13,148 nt of DNA from an uncultured Chloroflexota bacterium (GTDB lineage Bacteria; Chloroflexota; Limnocylindria; Limnocylindrales; Limnocylindraceae): the NCBI GenBank assembly GCA_903851225.1, contig CAINNT010000040.1:1-13148 (forward strand), written 5' to 3'. A model generated the notes under the pieces. That model worked only from the letters and a program-made list of their open reading frames with translations, was not told where the DNA came from and searched no databases. Both the position numbers and the translations under genes were made by a program. Positions 1 to 5,432 of the stretch are shown here, piece by piece. How positions within the stretch are numbered: position 1 is the stretch's first letter; each line of letters opens with the position of its first letter.

Positions 1-80
1 CCGGTCCCGAGCCGAGCAGCGGGGATGGCGAGCTGGATGCGGCACTGGGGCGGCTGCGTGCCGACGACCGCGAGATCCTC
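1..80. other. Sequence not matching pyrH; possible chimeric edge
   Basis: UMP kinase homology stops at about base 81. On the minus strand the pyrH frame stays open to base 1, but after the residues RRRAVR it reads EDLAVVGTQPP and so on, in place of the family's HLEKGR...GTGNPFFTTDTAA. Neither other minus frame restores that block, so a simple frameshift does not explain it. On the plus strand, the frame starting at base 3 reads GELDAALGRLRADDREIL up to base 80. This resembles the start of region 4 of ECF-type sigma factors (ALxxLPxxxREVLxL), and the resemblance ends exactly where pyrH begins. I infer either a misassembled edge or a real rearrangement. The sigma-factor reading rests on a short stretch and is tentative. 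Confidence 0.5.
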
Positions 81-449
81 CCGCACCGCTCGACGGCGAA
101 TGTATGGCTCAGCGACCTCGTTCATGTCGATCGCGGTCATTACCCGAGTCGGCACATCAGCTCTCTCAAGTGCGTCCTGAAGCGCCAGTCCATTCATTGC
201 GGTAGCCAGCATGCCTATGTAGTCAGCGGTTGCACGATCCATCCCCGTTGCCGTGGCTGCTGCCATGCCCCGGAAGATGTTCCCTCCGCCAACCACGATA
301 CCTACCTGGACGCCGAGCGCCGTGACGGCCTTAACCTGGTCGGCTACGAATGCCACGACGGCAGGATCAACACCGTATTCAAGCTTTCCGAGGAGTGCCT
401 CGCCCGAGAGCTTGAGGAGAATCCGCTGATATCGTGTGGTTTCGGTCAT
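1..449 (-). CDS. pyrH: UMP kinase (uridylate kinase), partial at the left edge
   Basis: Bacterial UMP kinase phosphorylates UMP to UDP with ATP in the cytoplasm, in pyrimidine nucleotide synthesis. It is a hexameric amino-acid-kinase-fold enzyme, unlike eukaryotic UMP/CMP kinase. The N-terminal half is clear: ILLKLSGEAL near residue 10, the phosphate-binding VGGGNIFRG near residue 55, then DYIGMLATAMNGLALQDALE and MNEVAEPYIRRRAVR. The ATG at 449-447 follows GGAGG with a four-base spacer. The gene lies 30 bases after tsf, the common rpsB-tsf-pyrH order, in which frr usually follows beyond the window. Only 81-449 looks like UMP kinase; the last 80 bases stay open in this frame but do not match the family, and the ATP-binding C-terminal half is absent. 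Identity is secure; the true 3' sequence is not visible. Confidence 0.9.
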   Translation of the reverse strand, partial: MTETTRYQRILLKLSGEALLGKLEYGVDPAVVAFVADQVKAVTALGVQVGIVVGGGNIFRGMAAATATGMDRATADYIGMLATAMNGLALQDALERADVPTRVMTAIDMNEVAEPYIRRRAVREDLAVVGTQPPQCRIQLAIPAARLGT

Positions 450-461
450 ACCGCCTCCACC

Positions 462-479
462 GCCCCAACCATGTGGGGC
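462..479 (-). promoter_or_regulatory. Hairpin in the tsf-pyrH spacer
   Basis: A perfect 6-bp inverted repeat (GCCCCA / TGGGGC) with a 6-base loop fills most of the 30-base gap between the tsf stop and the pyrH ribosome binding site. No T-run follows, so it does not look like an intrinsic terminator. It could tune pyrH translation or mRNA processing. Confidence 0.35.
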
Positions 480-1076
480 CTACAGCTCCTCGCCGAGTGC
501 GTAACGCACGAATCGTCGAACTCGGATGTTCTCGCCGATGGTGGCAATCGCGTTGGTGATCAACTGCCCGACAGTTTCGTCACCATCACGGAACGGCTGA
601 TCGAGAAGACAGACCTCTTCAAACCACTTGCGCAGCTGACCCTCGACGATCTGCGCGCGAATCGCCTCCGGCTTCTTCGCAAGCGCCTCATCCTCGAGAA
701 GAGCGGCTCGTTTCGCTTCGAGCGCCGCTGCAGGAATCTGCTCTTGGCTTACATAGAGCGGGTGCAATCCCGCAATCTGCATCGCAATGTCTTTGACCAA
801 CTTCTGGAACTGCTCGTTGCGCGCCACGAAGTCAGTTTCGCAGTTCACCTCAAGCAGCACGCCGACGCGACCACCGGTATGAATGTATGAGGAGACGAGT
901 CCTTCACGTGCATCGCGTCCTGCCTTCTTCGCGGCGGCGGCCAAGCCAGCCTCGCGCAGGGCCAGCACGGCCTTCTCCACGTCGCCGCCGCACTCTTCGA
1001 GCGCGCGTTTGCAGTCCATCATGCCAGCGCCGGTGCGCTCGCGTAGGTCTCGTACAGCCTCTGCGCTAATCGCCAT
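480..1076 (-). CDS. tsf: Elongation factor Ts, short form
   Basis: EF-Ts is the nucleotide exchange factor that releases GDP from EF-Tu during translation elongation. The 198-residue product shows the N-terminal UBA-like domain (VRDLRERTGAGMMDCKRAL at about 8-26, GGDVEKAV at 30-37) and the EF-Tu contact motif CETDFVARNEQF at 79-90. It is shorter than the E. coli protein (about 283 residues) and resembles the compact form with a single core subdomain known from Thermus and several high-GC phyla. The frame extends upstream to 1130, but the start at 1076 is chosen because AAGGAGG lies 5 bases before it and homology begins there. The ribosome binding site overlaps the rpsB stop codon, which points to translational coupling with S2. 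pyrH follows 30 bases downstream. Confidence 0.96.
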   Translation of the reverse strand: MAISAEAVRDLRERTGAGMMDCKRALEECGGDVEKAVLALREAGLAAAAKKAGRDAREGLVSSYIHTGGRVGVLLEVNCETDFVARNEQFQKLVKDIAMQIAGLHPLYVSQEQIPAAALEAKRAALLEDEALAKKPEAIRAQIVEGQLRKWFEEVCLLDQPFRDGDETVGQLITNAIATIGENIRVRRFVRYALGEEL

Positions 1077-1081
1077 GGTGG

Positions 1082-1089
1082 CCTCCTTA
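1082..1089 (-). promoter_or_regulatory. tsf ribosome binding site overlapping the rpsB stop codon
   Basis: The minus strand reads TAAGGAGG here: the rpsB stop TAA (1089-1087) shares its two As with a near-perfect Shine-Dalgarno AAGGAGG, five bases before the tsf ATG. This fixes the tsf start at 1076 and suggests that ribosomes ending S2 re-initiate on EF-Ts. Confidence 0.85.
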
Positions 1090-1956
1090 TTCCGCTGGAG
1101 TTGTGTCGTTGGTGAATGTGGGCTCCTCATCTGGCGAGAAGCTCAGCGTGCCCGTGGCACTCAGCGCTGCAACGAGATCGTCCTGCACGGCTGAAGCCTC
1201 AGGTGCACCGGCAGCGCTCTCCGCGGCCGCCGCTGCGGCCTCCTGTGCCTCAAGCTCTGGCAGACGCGCAGCGCGAATGGCAGCGCCCTCGATGACCGCA
1301 TCGGCGACGGCGGCACAAATCAGACGAATGCATTTGATTGCGTCGTCGTTCACTGGGATTGGGTAGTTGAGCAGATCGGGATCGACGTTGGTGTCGGCCG
1401 TGCCAACAACTGGAATGCCAAGTTTGTTCGCCTCTATGGCAGCGAGAGTCTCACGGCTTGGATCGATGATGAAGACCATTCCCGGGGCCTTGCGTAGGCG
1501 GCGCATGCCGCCAAGCGCTCCGCGAAGTTTCTCAAGCTTGTCGCCAAGCTTGGAGGCCTCCTTCTTTGACATAAGGTCAAACTCACCAGCCTGCTCTCGT
1601 GCCTCAAGCTGCTCCATGAGGGTGAGGCGCTTGCGAATCGTCGTGAAGTTGGTCAGCATGCCGCCGAGCCAGCGCTTGATCACGTACGGCTGACCGGCGC
1701 GCGTGGCCTCCTCTTGAATTGGACCCTGCGCCTGCTTCTTCGTGCCGACGAAGAGAATCGTCTCTCCGTTCGCGCTCGCGTCGCGCACGGCATCAAGGGC
1801 GATCTGCAGGTGTTTCGCGCTCTTGGCGAGGTCGAGGATGTGGATGCCGTTGCGCTGCGCATAGATGAACGGCGCCATCTTGGGGTTCCATCGACGTGTC
1901 TGGTGCCCGAAGTGGGCTCCGACCTCGAGCAGGTCGCGCATGGTAATTGGTGCCAT
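1087..1956 (-). CDS. rpsB: 30S ribosomal protein S2 with Ala/Glu-rich C-terminal tail
   Basis: S2 binds late to the 30S subunit between head and body and helps recruit S1 or position mRNA. The 289-residue product begins MAPITMRDLLEVGAHFGHQT, with RRWNPKMAPFIYAQRNGIHI at 21-40, GTKKQAQ at 71-77, RWLGGMLTNFTTI at 95-107, and FIIDPSRE plus GIPVVGTADTNVDP at 162-193, all S2 hallmarks. The start at 1956 has AAGGAG four bases upstream; the frame is open upstream to 2013 but that part is not S2-like. The S2 fold ends near residue 232. The remaining roughly 57 residues are an Ala/Glu-rich, probably disordered extension with an acidic end. Two strong hairpins and a promoter-like box lie upstream. tsf follows with its ribosome binding site overlapping this stop codon. 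Confidence 0.96.
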   Translation of the reverse strand: MAPITMRDLLEVGAHFGHQTRRWNPKMAPFIYAQRNGIHILDLAKSAKHLQIALDAVRDASANGETILFVGTKKQAQGPIQEEATRAGQPYVIKRWLGGMLTNFTTIRKRLTLMEQLEAREQAGEFDLMSKKEASKLGDKLEKLRGALGGMRRLRKAPGMVFIIDPSRETLAAIEANKLGIPVVGTADTNVDPDLLNYPIPVNDDAIKCIRLICAAVADAVIEGAAIRAARLPELEAQEAAAAAAESAAGAPEASAVQDDLVAALSATGTLSFSPDEEPTFTNDTTPAE

Positions 1957-2088
1957 AACTCTCCTTACACGGTTGTTCCACCGCGGGGCGCCTTCACGAC
2001 CCCGAGGGGCCACCGTTGTGGGGCGTCTGATTCCGCGTGCGTATTTCGACCCCTCACGGGGACGAACGTCCGTTTCGGACGCTGGAGC
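1957..2088 (-). promoter_or_regulatory. rpsB 5' leader with two adjacent hairpins
   Basis: Between the promoter-like box and the S2 ribosome binding site, the minus strand has CGTCCG-AAA-CGGACG (2081-2067, perfect 6-bp stem). It is followed without a gap by TTCG-T-CCCC-GTGA-GGGG-T-CGAA (2066-2045), two 4-bp helices around one T/T mismatch, closed by a GNRA-type GTGA loop. A further C/G-rich block (CCCCTCGGGG, near 2000) could pair with the second hairpin as an alternative fold. The layout suggests a ribosomal-protein autoregulatory leader, by analogy with known S2 leaders. I cannot match it to a named family by eye. Confidence 0.5.
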
Positions 2089-2120
2089 ATCCTAGCACGA
2101 GGCACCAAACCCCTAGGCAA
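2089..2120 (-). promoter_or_regulatory. Possible rpsB promoter
   Basis: The minus strand has TGC-TAGGAT (2097-2089), an extended -10-like box whose expected start point falls at the first leader hairpin. The best -35-like hexamer, TTGCCT at 2120-2115, is 20 bases away, longer than usual, and overlaps the end of yraN. The prediction rests mainly on the -10 and its position. Confidence 0.35.
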
Positions 2121-2460
2121 GTCCTCGAATCAGGCGCAGCCGCTCGCAACCAGGGCTGCCAAGCACCAAGAGGAGGTCGATACGGCACCCCGCCGGGAGA
2201 TTGGCCCGTTGCCGGCGCAGCGCTCCCATCTTTCGGTAGCCAAGAAGCTCCCGCGGCGATGCTGTGCCCACGGCGGATCGGCGACGCACCTCAATCGCCA
2301 CCAGGACGCCTCGAGGATCACGCGCCAGCAGGTCAACTTCGAGCCGTCCGAGTCGCAGGTTGCGCGAGAGGATCAACCAGCCGCGGGCCGCGAGAGAACG
2401 CGCCGCAAGCGACTCGGCTTCTCGGCCAATTTGTACTCGTTGCGCGGAACGGGTAGTCAC
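2113..2460 (-). CDS. yraN: YraN/UPF0102 family nuclease-fold protein
   Basis: The 115-residue product matches the small UPF0102 (YraN) family, which has a restriction-endonuclease-like fold and is linked by fold and gene context to nucleic acid processing; its exact role is not settled. Visible features are GREAESLAARSLAARGW at about 12-28, NLRLGRLEVDLLARD in the middle, and VAIEVRRRS, corresponding to the family's GEIDLIARD and VEVKxR. The acidic residues are kept, but the family Lys of ExK is Arg here. The start is GTG at 2460 without a strong ribosome binding site. It follows rnhB by 48 bases in the same reading frame, with no other stop between them. rnhB-yraN adjacency is common in high-GC bacteria, which supports the assignment. 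Confidence 0.85.
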   Translation of the reverse strand: MTTRSAQRVQIGREAESLAARSLAARGWLILSRNLRLGRLEVDLLARDPRGVLVAIEVRRRSAVGTASPRELLGYRKMGALRRQRANLPAGCRIDLLLVLGSPGCERLRLIRGLA

Positions 2461-2508
2461 CGAGACATTCTGATCATTGAGCGGTACTGGGCGCGTTGAC
2501 GGTTGGGA

Positions 2509-3180
2509 CTAGCCGCGCGGCGGGGTCCCTAAACGTGCGGCAACTGGGGCGTACGTACGGCGGTGATGCGGCGTCACACCCAGCACGTCAAGCGCAGCGA
2601 GATGCACGGGCGCTGGGTACCCGACATTGCTCTCCCAGCCGTAGCCTGGGTATCGCCCGGCAAGTTCCGCCATGAGCCTGTCGCGAAGTACCTTCGCTAC
2701 GATGGAAGCGCAGGCGATCGCATAGACCGATTGATCGCCACGGACCACCGTCGCATGTGGCCCGATCAATTCGCGAAGTTCGCGCGCGCTGCTCCCGTCA
2801 ACGAGAGCGAAGTCGGGCGCCGCCCCCATTCTCCGAGTGAGCTGCGCTACGGCGCGAGCCATGGCGCGATGCGATGCTGCGCGAGGATTGAGGCGTTCAA
2901 CCTCGCGCGCCGACGACGCTCCGATGCCGATCGCTACGGCAACCTCTCGAATTTGCTGCGCAAGGTGAGCTCGGCGGGATGGCGTCAGCATCTTTGAATC
3001 ACGAACGCCCACAATCGGGTCTCCGGCGGGCATGAGAATGGCGCAGGCAACAACGGGCCCGGCTAGTGGCGCGAGGCCAACCTCATCGATGCCAATGACG
3101 GCACGCTCAGGATGCCCGTGGCGTAGTTCAAGATCTCGGGTTGGCAGTGTGCGGCCACTCGTGGGCCGCAGGGCGCTCAC
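2509..3180 (-). CDS. rnhB: Ribonuclease HII with altered GRG motif
   Basis: RNase HII cuts 5' of ribonucleotides in DNA, including single misincorporated ones, and starts ribonucleotide excision repair. The 223-residue product keeps the catalytic acidic set: D32 and E33 in IGIDEVG, the Asp of LVDGSS, and the Asp of KVLRDRLM. DSKMLTP, GDQSVYAIACASIVAK, YPGYGWESNVGYPAPVH and HHRRTYAPV are also present. The usual GRG that follows DEx reads GLA (residues 35-37). In well-studied enzymes that motif grips the RNA-DNA junction, so substrate choice may differ; this is inference. The gene starts with GTG at 3180 in a 4-base GTGA overlap with the rplS stop, implying coupled translation. yraN follows. 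Family identity is secure. Confidence 0.94.
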   Translation of the reverse strand: MSALRPTSGRTLPTRDLELRHGHPERAVIGIDEVGLAPLAGPVVACAILMPAGDPIVGVRDSKMLTPSRRAHLAQQIREVAVAIGIGASSAREVERLNPRAASHRAMARAVAQLTRRMGAAPDFALVDGSSARELRELIGPHATVVRGDQSVYAIACASIVAKVLRDRLMAELAGRYPGYGWESNVGYPAPVHLAALDVLGVTPHHRRTYAPVAARLGTPPRG

Positions 3181-3767
3181 TCCGAAGCCTTCTCCGATGC
3201 TTCAGCGGACGGCGCCTCTTCTGGTGCGCTTTGCGGAGCGGCATCTTCGGCAACAGTTTCAACCGCTTCTGCGACCGGCGCTTCGGCGCCGACCTCCGCT
3301 GCCGTTGCAGCAGCGGCAGCATCTTGGGCGGCAAGTGCCGCAGCGGCGGTCAAGGCATCAGCCTCTTCCTTCATCGCCCTCTTTGCCGCGGCCTTCACTT
3401 CGCTCTTGGCAATGTCGGTGGCGCTATCCCGTCGCTCGCGAAGCGACGACTGCTTGCCAACCCGATCGCGAAGGAAGTAGAGCTGGGCTCGGTTAGAGAC
3501 ACCGTGTCGGACAACTTCGATCTTCTCGATGCGGGGGCTGTGCACCTTAAAGGTTCGCTCGACCCCAACGCCAGAGGCGATGCGTCGAACCGTAATGCTC
3601 AATCCAAGTCCACCGCCGCGCAGGCGCATGACGGTGCCTTCAAACACCTGAATGCGCTCTCGGTTCCCTTCGACGACCTTCGCCGACACCTTGACGGTGT
3701 CGCCGGTCTTGATCTCCGGGAGATCGCTCTTCATCTGGGCATCGGTCAACGTGCGGATTTGGTCCAT
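3177..3767 (-). CDS. rplS: 50S ribosomal protein L19 with Ala/Glu-rich C-terminal tail
   Basis: L19 lies at the 30S-50S interface and forms part of an intersubunit bridge. The 196-residue product starts MDQIRTLTDAQMKSDLPEIK and contains GDTVKVSAKVVEGNRERIQVFEG at about 22-44, LGLSITVRRIASGVGVERTFKVHSP at 54-78 and VRHGVSNRAQLYFLRDRVGK at 86-105, the classic L19 pattern. The family usually ends near residue 115. Here a basic linker is followed by about 60 residues rich in Ala and Glu with no cysteine or aromatic residues, probably disordered. GGAG sits 7 bases before the ATG. The 90-base gap to trmD holds a perfect hairpin and a -10-like box, so L19 may have its own promoter. Its TGA overlaps the rnhB GTG. 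Confidence 0.96.
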   Translation of the reverse strand: MDQIRTLTDAQMKSDLPEIKTGDTVKVSAKVVEGNRERIQVFEGTVMRLRGGGLGLSITVRRIASGVGVERTFKVHSPRIEKIEVVRHGVSNRAQLYFLRDRVGKQSSLRERRDSATDIAKSEVKAAAKRAMKEEADALTAAAALAAQDAAAAATAAEVGAEAPVAEAVETVAEDAAPQSAPEEAPSAEASEKASE

Positions 3768-3784
3768 GATTCGTCTCCGTGGTG

Positions 3785-3803
3785 GCCGACAGGGCCTGTC
3801 GGC
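3785..3803 (-). promoter_or_regulatory. rplS leader hairpin
   Basis: A perfect 8-bp stem (GCCGACAG / CTGTCGGC) with a 3-base loop lies 17 bases before the rplS ATG, just upstream of the GGAG ribosome binding site. No T-run follows, so it is not a typical terminator. Candidate roles are L19 autoregulation or mRNA 5'-end protection. Confidence 0.5.
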
Positions 3804-3813
3804 GCGGGCGGTG

Positions 3814-3822
3814 AGGATAGCA
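3814..3822 (-). promoter_or_regulatory. Possible rplS extended -10 box
   Basis: The minus strand reads TGC-TATCCT, an extended -10-like sequence in the trmD-rplS gap. A start about 7 bases downstream would put the leader hairpin near the 5' end of the transcript. No convincing -35 is seen at 16-18 bases. Confidence 0.35.
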
Positions 3823-3857
3823 CAGCCCCTAGCGTGCTCTCCTGAGGAGCCTCTCTC

Positions 3858-4568
3858 TTACGAGCCGTCGCCCCCTTCCCCAGGCCCGGCGAGGTCGGGG
3901 CGCTGGCGCTTGGTACGTCGAACCGACTCCTCCTGCCGCCAGGCAGCCACCCCAGCATGGTTCCCTGAGAGCAGGATTTCCGGGACGCCAACCCCTCGAA
4001 ATTCGGCCGGACGGGTGAATTGCGGGTACTCCAGGAGATCGCCGGAGAACGATTCCTCCGAGAGCGAAGCGGAGTCGATTGCGCCTGGAACGAGTCGCAG
4101 TACAGCATCGCAGAGGGCGATTGCAGCTGGCTCTCCGCCCGAGAGAACGAAGTCTCCAAGGCTCAGCTCCAGATCGACGTAGGCGCGAACTCTGTCATCG
4201 ACTCCTTCGTATCGCCCGCAAATGATGATCAGATGTGAGGCCGAGGCGAGCGCGCGAACTCGCGGTTGCCGTAGGCGCTCGCCGCCTGCATCGAAGAGGA
4301 TGACGGTGGAGTCTTGGGCGCGCAGAGCTTCAATCGCCTCCACCAACGGCTCTGGTCGCAACAGCATTCCGGCCCCACCGCCATACGGCTCATCGTCGAC
4401 CGAGCGGTGCTTCCCGATCCCCCAGGTACGCAGGTCGTGGCAGGTTAGCGTGGCTAACCCTCGCTCAATGGCACGCGCGGGAATGCTTGCGGAGAGGGCC
4501 GACATGATCGTCTCGGGAAAGAGCGAGATCACATCGATCTTCAATACTGGCGGCACGGCGTCACTCAT
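3858..4568 (-). CDS. trmD: tRNA (guanine37-N1)-methyltransferase
   Basis: TrmD uses S-adenosylmethionine to methylate N1 of G37 next to the anticodon, preventing +1 frameshifting. It is a dimeric SPOUT enzyme with a deep trefoil knot. The 236-residue product has IDVISLFPE at 11-19, HRSVDDEPYGGGAGML at 54-69, ICGRYEGVDDRV at 116-127, the knot segment LSLGDFVLSGGE at 135-146, LLEYPQFTRP at 178-187, and VPEILLSGNHAGVAAWR followed by RTKRQRPDL. R158 in LRLVPG is kept, but the residue aligned by eye with the catalytic Asp of the EDSF motif is E172 (EESF). The C-terminus ends soon after RPDL, shorter than E. coli. The ATG overlaps the rimM TGA (ATGA), so the two are coupled. Confidence 0.95.
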   Translation of the reverse strand: MSDAVPPVLKIDVISLFPETIMSALSASIPARAIERGLATLTCHDLRTWGIGKHRSVDDEPYGGGAGMLLRPEPLVEAIEALRAQDSTVILFDAGGERLRQPRVRALASASHLIIICGRYEGVDDRVRAYVDLELSLGDFVLSGGEPAAIALCDAVLRLVPGAIDSASLSEESFSGDLLEYPQFTRPAEFRGVGVPEILLSGNHAGVAAWRQEESVRRTKRQRPDLAGPGEGGDGS

Positions 4569-5206
4569 GCTTCGCCGCCCTGAGGATTGGAACCACGCTG
4601 TTTCGGACGACGGGATGCCCTTGCGGCGCGCAGCGAGGCGACGCTGCCTGGCGTCTTCTTGGGGCCACGGCGACGGGGCTCCTTCGCTACGCGAACTGCT
4701 AGTTCTGAGCCGGTGAGGTCGGCGACGATGCGGCCTTCGCGGGGAGCAAACTCCACGATCACCGATGCGACTGCGGGGAGATCGATCTCCCCCCCATCTG
4801 GCGTGCGCACGAGATACACCTCGGCGCCACCCGCGCGATAGAGATCGCGGATCTCGCCGATCACCTCGCCTCGGGTGTCGCGCACGGTGATGCCGACAAC
4901 CTCATCCCAGAACACGCGGTCAGGTGGGATCTGGGCTTCCGCAGCGGGAATTGTGAGATAGGCCCCAATAAGGCGTTCGCCCGCGAGTCGACTCTGCACC
5001 TCGCCGAAACGCACAAAGAGACCTGGTGAGCTCGGGGTGACCTCCAACAGGGTGAGTACGCGATCTGAGCCCTCAACAAAGAGGCGCGCACCAGGAGCAA
5101 AGCGCTGTTCAGGGGTATCCGTCAGGACCTCGATCCGAAGGGAACCATCAAGACCGCGAACACCACGGATCTGCGCAACGCGCAGGTTCGTCGTTACCTC
5201 AGCCAA
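4565..5206 (-). CDS. rimM: Ribosome maturation factor RimM with basic C-terminal tail
   Basis: RimM binds S19 and helps mature the 30S head and process 16S rRNA. The N-terminal RimM barrel shows NLRVAQIRGVRGLDGSLRIE at about 7-26. The C-terminal PRC barrel shows VFWDEVVGITVRDTRGEVIG at 98-117 and EIDLPAVASVIVEF at 140-153. After about residue 173, a roughly 40-residue tail is rich in Arg, Lys, Pro and Gly (PRRRGPKK, ASRRPKQRG), longer than the usual RimM end. There is no ATG near the homology start. TTG at 5206 is chosen, overlapping the khpA stop by 8 bases; another TTG at 5245 would add 13 residues. Neither has a strong ribosome binding site, so the start is uncertain. trmD follows by an ATGA overlap. 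Confidence 0.9.
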   Translation of the reverse strand: MAEVTTNLRVAQIRGVRGLDGSLRIEVLTDTPEQRFAPGARLFVEGSDRVLTLLEVTPSSPGLFVRFGEVQSRLAGERLIGAYLTIPAAEAQIPPDRVFWDEVVGITVRDTRGEVIGEIRDLYRAGGAEVYLVRTPDGGEIDLPAVASVIVEFAPREGRIVADLTGSELAVRVAKEPRRRGPKKTPGSVASLRAARASRRPKQRGSNPQGGEA

Positions 5207-5432
5207 TTTCGAGGACGTAGTTCTCTCCAGTGCGATTCGATACAACCTTCAGCAGGCTGCGCATTGCCTTGGCAATGCTGCCGTTGCGCCCGATGACGCG
5301 TCCCATATCCTCTTCGTCAACGAGGAGACGCAAGACGATGGCGTCGCCATCCTCTTCGACCTCAACGCTGACGCCGTCTGGATTATCGGCCAACGACTTT
5401 GCGACATATTCAACCAACTGTGCTGCTGCCAT
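5199..5432 (-). CDS. khpA: KH-domain RNA-binding protein KhpA
   Basis: The 77-residue product is a single-KH-domain protein of the KhpA (YlqC, UPF0109) family. In Gram-positive bacteria it pairs with KhpB/EloR and binds RNA, with effects on cell elongation. The KH loop is visible as IGRNGSIAKAMRSLL, with GRNG at 48-51, in a protein of typical length. The ATG follows the rpsP TAA directly, with no spacer, and GAGGAGG lies five bases upstream inside the rpsP tail, so translation is probably coupled. The rpsP-khpA-rimM-trmD-rplS order is widely conserved. No KhpB partner is present in the window. Confidence 0.92.
   Translation of the reverse strand: MAAAQLVEYVAKSLADNPDGVSVEVEEDGDAIVLRLLVDEEDMGRVIGRNGSIAKAMRSLLKVVSNRTGENYVLEIG

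Noticed and set aside
1077..1130. Earlier tsf start at 1130
   Set aside because: It would add 18 residues lying inside rpsB and not EF-Ts-like; the ribosome binding site marks 1076.
1957..2013. Earlier rpsB start at 2013
   Set aside because: The added residues are not S2-like and come from the leader; AAGGAG marks 1956.
1714..2499. 261-residue plus-strand open frame spanning rpsB, its leader and yraN
   Set aside because: It lies opposite two recognised genes and shows no conserved motif; the length follows from GC-rich codon bias.
3141..3845. 234-residue plus-strand open frame opposite rplS and its leader
   Set aside because: No recognisable family; L19 on the minus strand is clear.
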